The notes under the pieces were generated by a model, which saw only the letters and a program-made list of their open reading frames with translations, made no database searches and was not told the DNA's origin. A program made the position numbers and the translations under genes. 6,077 nt of DNA from Chloroflexota bacterium (GTDB lineage: Bacteria; Chloroflexota; Chloroflexia; Thermomicrobiales; UBA6265), in contig JAEZJB010000189.1 of assembly GCA_023415845.1 (NCBI GenBank), positions 1-6,077 of the forward strand, given 5' to 3'. How positions within the stretch are numbered: the stretch's first letter is position 1; the number at the start of each line of letters is the position of its first letter. Positions 1-4,748 of this stretch are shown in pieces.

Positions 1-591
1 TTAGCGCGGTTCGATCACCAGGCGGATTGCTGTCCGATCTTCGTTCTCGATCGTGACATCAATGAATGCTGGCACGCAGACCGCATCGATCCCCGTTTCG
101 CGCAGGTATTCCCGGGCAATTGCCACAGCCTTGACTGCCTGGTTGGTTGCTCCGGCTCCGATCGCCTGCACCTCTGCACGTCCCGCTTCGCGAACCACGC
201 CGGCAATCGCACCGGCCACTGCGCTCGGTCGCGACCGTGCCGAAACCTTGAGCACTTCGCCATCGTCGCCCACCGTGACGCCATCAACGGCATACGCGGC
301 CGCAATGGTGGTGGTCGTCACCTGCACCATATCCCCATGGGTTTCGACGGTGGTTTCAGCCGACTGATAGGTGAACACCTCGGCCTCTGCCGCGAGGTGC
401 CCATTACTGTGAACCGGGCTCTCCCACTGGGGAGTGTCGAGCTCTTGCTCGGCGTCGGACTCGGCTACGACTGGCTCGACCACCGTCTCCTCCGCCACCT
501 GCTCATGCTCATCTGCATCGGGCGGAAAGCGATTTCCTTCCGGGCTGATCTTGATGTCCCGGAGGTCGAGCTTGCTGAAAAACCGGTTCAT
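1..591 (-). CDS. spoVS: SpoVS-family protein with long N-terminal extension
   Basis: Encodes 196 residues. The last ~85 (about 112-196) match stage V sporulation protein S: the strand LKVSARSRP, then VAGAIAGVVREAG, the hallmark QAIGAGATNQAVKAVAIAR (142-160), VPAFIDV and the ending RTAIRLVIEPR. SpoVS is a small Alba-like fold; in Bacillus it affects septation and spore coat/cortex formation, and homologues occur in non-sporulating bacteria, where a nucleic-acid-binding role is suspected but unproven. Family members are usually ~86 residues, so ~110 extra residues precede the domain: a polar start (MNRFFSKLDLRDIKIS), an acidic Glu/Asp-rich linker (~26-52) and a Thr/Val-rich stretch (~71-108). 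The ATG at 591 is chosen because AGGGGAGA lies about 10 bases upstream; the frame stays open to 966, but that longer start would run back over the hairpin at 914-960. A GTG at Val113 could start a short classical SpoVS but has no comparable ribosome site. It lies downstream of rny on the same strand. Family assignment is firm; the role here is unknown. Confidence 0.9.
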   Translation of the reverse strand: MNRFFSKLDLRDIKISPEGNRFPPDADEHEQVAEETVVEPVVAESDAEQELDTPQWESPVHSNGHLAAEAEVFTYQSAETTVETHGDMVQVTTTTIAAAYAVDGVTVGDDGEVLKVSARSRPSAVAGAIAGVVREAGRAEVQAIGAGATNQAVKAVAIAREYLRETGIDAVCVPAFIDVTIENEDRTAIRLVIEPR

Positions 592-600
592 GCGTGAGGT

Positions 601-608
601 CTCCCCTG
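601..608 (-). promoter_or_regulatory. Shine-Dalgarno site of the SpoVS-family gene
   Basis: On the minus strand the sequence reads AGGGGAGA, with its GGAG core 10 bases before the ATG at 591. It is the best ribosome-binding sequence in this open frame and fixes the start at 591 rather than at the far upstream end of the frame (966). Confidence 0.75.
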
Positions 609-738
609 AAATGTCCCCACGTACCCGAGGTGCGGGTGCGAGATTGGTGGTGCCAGCATTCCAACCGGTTGGCGGGACGCAATGCACCACGACAACGCAG
701 GGTTTCGATCGACTGGCAGGGCGTGTTCGGCACGGAAT

Positions 739-826
739 CCCGATTTCGCCTGGCTTCGCTCGCCCTGGGCTTTCCCCACCTGCATTGCACGCAGCACCCA
801 TCAACGAGACATTTCGCGAAATCGGG
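739..826 (-). repeat. 11-base inverted repeat, possible long-range stem in the SpoVS leader
   Basis: CCCGATTTCGC at 739-749 is the exact reverse complement of GCGAAATCGGG at 816-826. In a minus-strand transcript these would close an 11-bp helix around a ~66-base interior. Inside, smaller pairings are possible: CUGC with GCAG around a 7-base loop, a GGG/CCC pair around GAAA, and CUCGUU with GGCGAG. This would resemble a multi-branched leader RNA. It matches no riboswitch or ncRNA class I recognise. The right arm overlaps the 811-822 palindrome, so the two folds exclude each other. The repeat is seen; an RNA role is inference. Confidence 0.35.
811..822. repeat. Perfect 12-bp palindrome
   Basis: ATTTCGCGAAAT is a perfect 12-bp palindrome with no spacer, about 220 bases upstream of the SpoVS start codon. 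A spacerless palindrome of this kind suits a dimeric repressor site better than an RNA hairpin. No specific regulator can be named. Confidence 0.4.
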
Positions 827-830
827 CAGG

Positions 831-845
831 TTGACGGAGCGTCAA
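831..845. repeat. Palindrome TTGACG-GAG-CGTCAA, possible operator
   Basis: Two perfect 6-base arms are separated by 3 bases. The site lies 8 bases from the 811-822 palindrome, so the two sites are about two helical turns apart centre to centre. It could be an operator for the SpoVS gene. On the minus strand TTGACG also resembles a -35 hexamer, but no good -10 follows at the right distance. Confidence 0.35.
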
Positions 846-913
846 GCTGCAGCCGATGCCTAAGTCTAGTATGAAAATGGCTATCGGCGCGAGAATCGCT
901 TCCCAAAACGCAA

Positions 914-960
914 TCAGGCGGGAGCGCTGGTTCATCCGATGAACCGGCGCTCCCGCCTGA
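914..960 (-). terminator. Strong hairpin after rny, probable terminator
   Basis: A 22-base arm (914-935, beginning TCAGGCGGGAGCGC) pairs with 939-960 around a 3-base loop (CCG). The only imperfection is 928/946, which is a G-U wobble in plus-strand RNA and an A-C mismatch in minus-strand RNA. It begins 31 bases after the rny stop codon, the usual place for a terminator. The minus-strand sequence after the stem is TTGCGTTTTGGG, a poor U-tract, so it may work mainly as a stabilising 3' hairpin or an attenuator between rny and the SpoVS gene. The hairpin is certain; its role is inferred. Confidence 0.65.
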
Positions 961-991
961 TGCCATGCCAGGATCAACGTACTATTCTCGC

Positions 992-2557
992 CTAGCGAGC
1001 GTAATTGACTGCCCGCGTCTCGCGAATCACCGTTACCTTGATCTGCCCGGGATATTCGAGCGTTTCTTCGATCTTCTTCACCACATCCTGGGCCAGTCTG
1101 GTCGCACCCAGATCGTCCACCGAATTCGGCTGCACGAGGATCCGAACCTCGCGACCAGCCTGGATGGCGAACGACTTGTCCACGCCCTCGAAGGAATTGG
1201 CTACCCCCTCCAGCGCTTCCAGTCGCTTAATGTATGTCTCCACCATCTCACGCCGCGCTCCCGGCCGGGCGCCACTGATGGCATCGGCCGTCTGCACGAT
1301 GAACGCTTCGATGGTCTGCGGCTCTTCTTCGTTATGGTGAGCCGCTATGGCGTGGACGATCTTCGACGACCGCCCCAACCGCTTGGCGATGTCCGCACCA
1401 ATCAGCGCGTGCGGCCCCTCGACCTCATGGTCAACCGCCTTGCCGATGTCGTGCAACAAGCCAGCTGTCTTCGCCACGCTCACATCTGCACCAAGCTCGG
1501 CGGCGAGACTGGCGCAGAGAATCGAAACCTCCAGTGAGTGTCCCAGCACGTTCTGTCCGTAGCTGGTGCGGAATTTGAGCCGGCCCAGCAGCTTGATCAG
1601 GTCAGGGTGAAGGCCAGGCACATTCGCCTCGTAGGCGATCCGCTCACCTTCTTCTCGCATCACCTCTTCCAGTTCGAGTTGGGTCTTGTTGACCACTTCC
1701 TCGATCCGGGCGGGATGAATGCGTCCATCCTGCAAGAGCTTGCCAAGTGCCCGCCGGGCCACTTCCCGTCGAACTGGATCATACGCCGAAACCGTGACGG
1801 CCTCGGGAGTGTCATCCACGATCAGGTCCACACCAGTCGCCAGCTCGAGCGCCCGAATGTTGCGCCCTTCCCGGCCAATGATGCGCCCCTTCATTTCGTC
1901 GTTCGGAAGTGGCACCACGGTTACCGAAGACTCGGCGACGTAGTCCGTTGCAATCCGCTGGATGGTGGTTGCCAGGATCTTGCGCGACCGCCGGTCCGCA
2001 TCTTCCTTGGCTTCACGTTCGATTTCATGAACTCGCCGAGCCGCCATGTTCCGCGCCTCGACTTCAACCTGTTCCACCAGCTGTTGCTTGGCCTCGTCGG
2101 CCGATAATCCGGCGATCCGTTCGAGTTCTTCGAGATGGCGTCCCTTGGCCGCAGCCAGGGCCTGCTCTTCCCGTTGGCGTTCCTGGTCCCATTGTTCTCG
2201 CAGTCGCGCCACCTGCTGTTCCTGGCGGCGAACTGTCTGCTCACGCTGGTCAAGCGCCTGGGACTTCTTGTCTATGGATTCTTCTTTTTGTTCGATGCGG
2301 CGCTCGATCCGCTCGCTTTCCTTGCGTCGCTGGTTAAGCTCGCGATCGAGCTCTCCCCGCAATCGGATCGCCTCATCCTTTGCCGCCAAGGCCGCTTCCC
2401 GGCGCGTTGTTTCGGCTTCCTCTATGATGCGGTCTGCTTCGAGCTGGGCGGTCCGCACGCGAGACTGCGCACGCTTGTCCAGCCAGAAATAGGTCGCAAG
2501 AAAGACGATTCCCGCCACGAGAACGGCCCCGATGAGGTACGTTAGCAACTCACCCAT
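992..2557 (-). CDS. rny: Ribonuclease Y
   Basis: Encodes 521 residues, the usual RNase Y length. RNase Y is a membrane-anchored endoribonuclease that makes the initiating cut in mRNA decay and processes riboswitch and operon transcripts. Domains in order: one N-terminal transmembrane helix (~5-25, LLTYLIGAVLVAGIVFLATY); a long charged coiled coil (~30-200) rich in Glu, Arg and Gln; a KH RNA-binding domain (~211-275) with the GRIIGREGRNIR signature at 224-235; and an HD domain (~335-430) with metal-binding His340, His369-Asp370 in LLHDIGKA and Asp424 in QTADAISGARPGARRE. The conserved C-terminal region ends at VNYAR. The ATG at 2557 is chosen because AGGAG lies 8 bases upstream and the protein then begins directly with the membrane anchor; the frame runs 38 codons further but that extension is not RNase Y-like. 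It has its own promoter and hairpin-bearing leader, and a strong hairpin follows the stop. The SpoVS-family gene follows on the same strand. Confidence 0.98.
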   Translation of the reverse strand: MGELLTYLIGAVLVAGIVFLATYFWLDKRAQSRVRTAQLEADRIIEEAETTRREAALAAKDEAIRLRGELDRELNQRRKESERIERRIEQKEESIDKKSQALDQREQTVRRQEQQVARLREQWDQERQREEQALAAAKGRHLEELERIAGLSADEAKQQLVEQVEVEARNMAARRVHEIEREAKEDADRRSRKILATTIQRIATDYVAESSVTVVPLPNDEMKGRIIGREGRNIRALELATGVDLIVDDTPEAVTVSAYDPVRREVARRALGKLLQDGRIHPARIEEVVNKTQLELEEVMREEGERIAYEANVPGLHPDLIKLLGRLKFRTSYGQNVLGHSLEVSILCASLAAELGADVSVAKTAGLLHDIGKAVDHEVEGPHALIGADIAKRLGRSSKIVHAIAAHHNEEEPQTIEAFIVQTADAISGARPGARREMVETYIKRLEALEGVANSFEGVDKSFAIQAGREVRILVQPNSVDDLGATRLAQDVVKKIEETLEYPGQIKVTVIRETRAVNYAR

Positions 2558-2565
2558 CGACGTCG

Positions 2566-2570
2566 CTCCT
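2566..2570 (-). promoter_or_regulatory. Shine-Dalgarno site of rny
   Basis: The minus strand reads CAGGAGCGACGTCG immediately before the ATG at 2557, giving AGGAG with an 8-base spacer. This settles the rny start in favour of the form beginning MGELL. Confidence 0.85.
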
Positions 2571-2581
2571 GGTGTTTGTAT

Positions 2582-2598
2582 CCCCACACTTTGTGGGG
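2582..2598 (-). promoter_or_regulatory. Hairpin in the rny leader next to the ribosome site
   Basis: CCCCACA (2582-2588) and TGTGGGG (2592-2598) form a perfect 7-bp GC-rich stem with a 3-base loop. On the rny transcript it ends 11 bases before the AGGAG ribosome site. It could influence translation or protect the leader; no U-run follows, so it is not a classical terminator. The structure is seen; the regulatory role is inference. Confidence 0.4.
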
Positions 2599-2622
2599 CT
2601 CTGTTGTTAAAGTGCGTACGGG

Positions 2623-2639
2623 GAAGGCAACTCGCCTTC
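2623..2639 (-). repeat. Second small hairpin in the rny leader
   Basis: GAAGGC (2623-2628) and GCCTTC (2634-2639) form a perfect 6-bp stem with a 5-base loop, within the predicted 5' untranslated region of rny. Short, and could be chance in GC-rich DNA. Confidence 0.3.
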
Positions 2640-2700
2640 GACCGGGAGCAGCGCCCCTGGTCGTTTTCCAAGTCACTACGCCAATTCCCTTACGGAGGCG

Positions 2701-2730
2701 ATAATACGTTTGGCCTGCAAATACCGTCAA
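2701..2730 (-). promoter_or_regulatory. Sigma70-like promoter of rny
   Basis: On the minus strand TTGACG (2725-2730) is followed after 18 bases by TATTAT (2701-2706), one mismatch from consensus in each hexamer. Transcription would begin near 2694, giving a leader of about 137 bases that contains the hairpins at 2623-2639 and 2582-2598. This is the best promoter-like sequence I found in the window. Confidence 0.6.
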
Positions 2731-2763
2731 GCGAAGGTAACCCGTCATTTCGGCTAAAATTGC

Positions 2764-2793
2764 GAACGTACGCTGTGTTCAGATCATCCGAAC
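2764..2793. promoter_or_regulatory. Overlapping GAAC/GTTC inverted repeats, possible operator
   Basis: Half-sites GAAC (2764), GTTC (2777) and GAAC (2790) alternate at an exact 13-base pitch. The right pair forms a 17-base near-palindrome (2777-2793) in which 7 of 8 base pairs match. The spacing does not match the Gram-positive LexA box (GAAC-N4-GTTC). The site lies upstream of the rny -35 hexamer and 45 bases before the acetyltransferase start, so it could act on either divergent gene. Confidence 0.3.
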
Positions 2794-2837
2794 GGGCAGG
2801 CCAAACCACGATACGTGCCAGAAAGTCGCAGGCGAGA

Positions 2838-3425
2838 GTGACGTCGAAACCGGAAGCAATCACGACCATTCAGGGAAATCGGGTCTGCCTGGGGCCTATC
2901 GACCGCGCGATGCTGCCTGATTTTCAGCGCTGGATCAATGCGCTCGACGTCCAGCTGCGGTTGGGTACGAGTCTTCCGGGTCCGTTCACGATGGCCGAGC
3001 AGGAGCGCTGGTTCGACTCGATTGTCGCCATCTCATCCGGCCGCACCTTCGCCATTCGCGAGGCTGGGTCACTTCGAGTCATTGGCACTACGAGCATTGC
3101 CGACATTGACTGGCGAAACGGAAGCGGGGAATTCGGCATCATGATCGGCGATCCATCCGCCCGCGGTCAGGGTTTTGGCACCGAAACCGCGTCATTGATG
3201 CTGGACTATGCCTTCACGGTGCTGGGGCTTCATTCCGTTTCCCTTACCGTAGCGGAGTTCAATCTGGCTGGTCGCCGAGCGTACGAGAAGGCTGGTTTCC
3301 GCGAAGTTGGCCGCCTTCGTCAGCATTGGCGCGCCGCCGGAAGGCACTGGGATCAGATATTTATGGACTGCCTGGCTACCGAATTCGAATCACCGCTACT
3401 TAAGGCTCAACTCACCCCGGAATAA
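2838..3425 (+). CDS. GNAT-family N-acetyltransferase (RimJ/RimL-like)
   Basis: Encodes 195 residues from the chosen GTG. The fold is a GNAT acetyltransferase, which moves acetyl from acetyl-CoA to an amine, most often a protein N-terminus, amino acid or small molecule; the substrate here is unknown. Visible features: an N-terminal strand VCLGPIDRAMLPDFQRW (~16-32), the central strand FGIMIGD (99-105), the acetyl-CoA pyrophosphate-binding motif ARGQGFGTE (R109, G112, G114), strand HSVSLTVAEFNLAGRRAYEKAGF (132-154) with the conserved Asn-Tyr helix, then a terminal strand. This arrangement resembles RimJ/RimL-type enzymes. The frame is open back to 2532, but that would cover the rny promoter and antisense of the rny start. 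GTG 2838 has a modest AGGCGAG upstream; the next in-frame ATG (2910) would delete the first strand. It is 57 bases before the NYN gene, probably in the same transcript. Family is firm, start less so. Confidence 0.85.
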   Translation: MTSKPEAITTIQGNRVCLGPIDRAMLPDFQRWINALDVQLRLGTSLPGPFTMAEQERWFDSIVAISSGRTFAIREAGSLRVIGTTSIADIDWRNGSGEFGIMIGDPSARGQGFGTETASLMLDYAFTVLGLHSVSLTVAEFNLAGRRAYEKAGFREVGRLRQHWRAAGRHWDQIFMDCLATEFESPLLKAQLTPE

Positions 3426-3482
3426 CTGCGGTCACGGTATGCTGATCCCAGTTCGGATAACCGACAAAGAAGGTAACCAGCC

Positions 3483-4712
3483 ATGAGGGATAGCACCACG
3501 TCACTCGAATCCACATCAGAGCCCGGCGGCGATGTCGCCCTGCTTATTGACTACGAAAACCTTCAGATCGGCCTTCGGCGGAACTTCAACGTCACCACTC
3601 CCCAAATGTCCCTGATCGTTCAGGAAGCCCAGGAGCACGGTCGCCTGGTCCTTGCCCGGGCATACGCTCCCTGGACCTCCCCCGATCTCGCCATCGATGC
3701 CGAAAACCTCTATCGGCAGGGTATCGAACCAATCTATATCCCGTCCCAGAAGAACAGCGCCGACGTACGACTGGCGGTCGATGCTGTCGAAACCGCGATT
3801 GGCGCCAGTAACATCCAGACGTTCGTCATCGTGACTGGCGATGGTGACCTGATTCATGCCACCAATTTCCTCCGTCAGCACGGCCGCAAGGTCGTGGTCA
3901 TCGGCGTAAATGCGGCCATGAGCAGCATGCTCTCGTCCGCCGCCGACACCGTGCTGCTCTATGAGCGCGATCTCGACCCTTCCGTCCGTGGACGCCAGTC
4001 TCCCCGCTCGTCGCGTCGTCAGTCAGTCGCGCCAGCTGCTGCCACTGACAACGGCGAACGTTCTGCAGCTCGCACCCTCACGCCGCTTCGAGACCATCCG
4101 CCCGCCGAGGAAGCCTTTGGCATGGTCCGCGACGCGATCACGCGCCGAGGCGACGGGGAACCCGTCCTCTTTCAGGAGCTGGGTCACTGGTTGGGTCAGG
4201 ACTACAGCCTTAAGCCCCGGGCCTGGTATGGCGTGCCGTTCAGCACCTTCATGGAGGCGGCCGAGGAGGCCGGATACGTCGTCCTCACCCGTTCTGGCGG
4301 CAACAGCTACGCCTCACTCCCGGTCGATGCACCCTCCCAGGCCGATGACCGCACCGATGATGTTGCCGAAGATGACTCCATCGACACGGGGGCCGAGGAT
4401 GCCGGACAGGAAGTCAAGCTCGAGTCGCTCCGTCCGGAGGAGCAACGCGATCTGTTCGAGGAACTTCGGCAGTTGCAGTCCGCGCAACCCAGCGGCTACC
4501 TGACCTTCTCGGGCATCAGTCGGCACCTGCTTTCCCGCAGCGTCCTCCCGCGGCTCAGCGAACGCCAGATCAAGAGTCTCCTCAACGACCTCGCCGACCG
4601 CACGCCACCCATTCTCACCCGGTCACAGCGTCGCGGCCGAAACTCGCAGGGCCCCTATACCTTCTCTGCCTTTACCCTGACCACCGATGAGGATCTGCTC
4701 CGCGGCGAATAG
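3483..4712 (+). CDS. NYN-domain putative ribonuclease with OST-HTH/LOTUS domain
   Basis: Encodes 409 residues. Residues ~16-163 are a NYN (LabA/DUF88, PIN-like) domain: ALLIDYENLQIGLR with Asp23 and Asn26, KNSADVRLAVDAV with Asp94 and Asp100, VIVTGDGDL with Asp120 and Asp122, then KVVVIGV. These acidic residues match the metal-binding active site of PIN/NYN nucleases, so RNA cleavage is likely though unproven. A basic linker (~167-180, Arg/Ser-rich) leads to an OST-HTH/LOTUS-like domain (~206-280; PVLFQELGHWL, AWYGVPFSTFMEAAEEAGYVVL, SYASL), a proposed RNA-binding fold. An acidic linker (~285-310) precedes a third, unassigned domain (~319-398) that looks winged-helix-like, ending in a basic turn RRGRNSQGPYTF. 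AGAAGG 9 bases before the ATG supports the start. It follows the GNAT gene by 57 bases and its stop codon sits in the loop of a terminator-like hairpin. There is no signal peptide, so it is probably cytoplasmic. Domain call is strong; cellular role unknown. Confidence 0.9.
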   Translation: MRDSTTSLESTSEPGGDVALLIDYENLQIGLRRNFNVTTPQMSLIVQEAQEHGRLVLARAYAPWTSPDLAIDAENLYRQGIEPIYIPSQKNSADVRLAVDAVETAIGASNIQTFVIVTGDGDLIHATNFLRQHGRKVVVIGVNAAMSSMLSSAADTVLLYERDLDPSVRGRQSPRSSRRQSVAPAAATDNGERSAARTLTPLRDHPPAEEAFGMVRDAITRRGDGEPVLFQELGHWLGQDYSLKPRAWYGVPFSTFMEAAEEAGYVVLTRSGGNSYASLPVDAPSQADDRTDDVAEDDSIDTGAEDAGQEVKLESLRPEEQRDLFEELRQLQSAQPSGYLTFSGISRHLLSRSVLPRLSERQIKSLLNDLADRTPPILTRSQRRGRNSQGPYTFSAFTLTTDEDLLRGE

Positions 4713-4728
4713 ACTCGCCGCGGAGTAG
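4695..4728 (+). terminator. GC-rich hairpin overlapping the NYN stop codon
   Basis: Arms 4695-4708 and 4715-4728 pair over 14 bases; the inner 11 bp are perfect (CTCCGCGGCGA / TCGCCGCGGAG), followed by one G-U and two Watson-Crick pairs. The 6-base loop ATAGAC contains the TAG stop of the NYN gene (4710-4712). The following CCTTCTGGTTG is only weakly U-rich. It lies between two convergent genes, so it may stop transcription from both sides. The stop codon inside the loop means terminating ribosomes would cover the stem. Confidence 0.6.
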
Positions 4729-4748
4729 CCTTCTGGTTGCCGGCAAGC

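Larger units (their letters stand above)
592..991. other. 400-base non-coding interval between rny and the SpoVS gene
   Basis: No convincing gene lies here. The minus frame is open throughout, but its translation is compositionally odd (Cys, Pro and Arg-rich), resembles no family I recognise and is explained by high GC. The interval holds the rny-proximal hairpin (914-960), two palindromes (811-822 and 831-845), an 11-base inverted repeat (739-749 with 816-826) and the SpoVS ribosome site. No clear sigma70 promoter for the SpoVS gene was found; the closest -10-like hexamer on the minus strand is CATACT (868-873), without a good -35. The gene may have its own promoter of another class or be reached by read-through from rny. 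Confidence 0.6.

Noticed and set aside
868..873. Minus-strand CATACT as -10 of a SpoVS promoter
   Set aside because: Only 4 of 6 matches and no acceptable -35 at 16-18 bases; not strong enough to list.
592..966. In-frame open extension of the SpoVS gene, giving a 321-residue protein
   Set aside because: The added 125 residues are Cys/Pro/Arg-rich without recognisable family features, the start would overlap the strong hairpin at 914-960, and a good ribosome site exists at 601-608 for the ATG at 591. Open frames of this length are expected by chance in GC-rich DNA.
965..2545. Several plus-strand open frames (up to ~190 codons) antisense to rny
   Set aside because: They lie wholly or almost wholly over rny, show no recognisable domains and have the composition expected of the complement of a GC-rich coding gene.
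2558..2671. 38-residue N-terminal extension of RNase Y
   Set aside because: RNase Y normally begins directly with its membrane anchor, and AGGAG precedes the ATG at 2557 by 8 bases.
2755..2760. Plus-strand TAAAAT as -10 of a GNAT promoter
   Set aside because: The -10 is reasonable but nothing resembling TTGACA lies 16-18 bases upstream and there is no extended -10 element.
2764..2780. LexA (SOS) box in the divergent region
   Set aside because: The Gram-positive LexA site is GAAC-N4-GTTC; here the spacing is 9 bases.
2532..2837. Long N-terminal extension of the GNAT protein from an ATG at 2532
   Set aside because: It would overlap the first codons of rny on the opposite strand, its ribosome site and the rny promoter; the GNAT fold begins only at about 2880.
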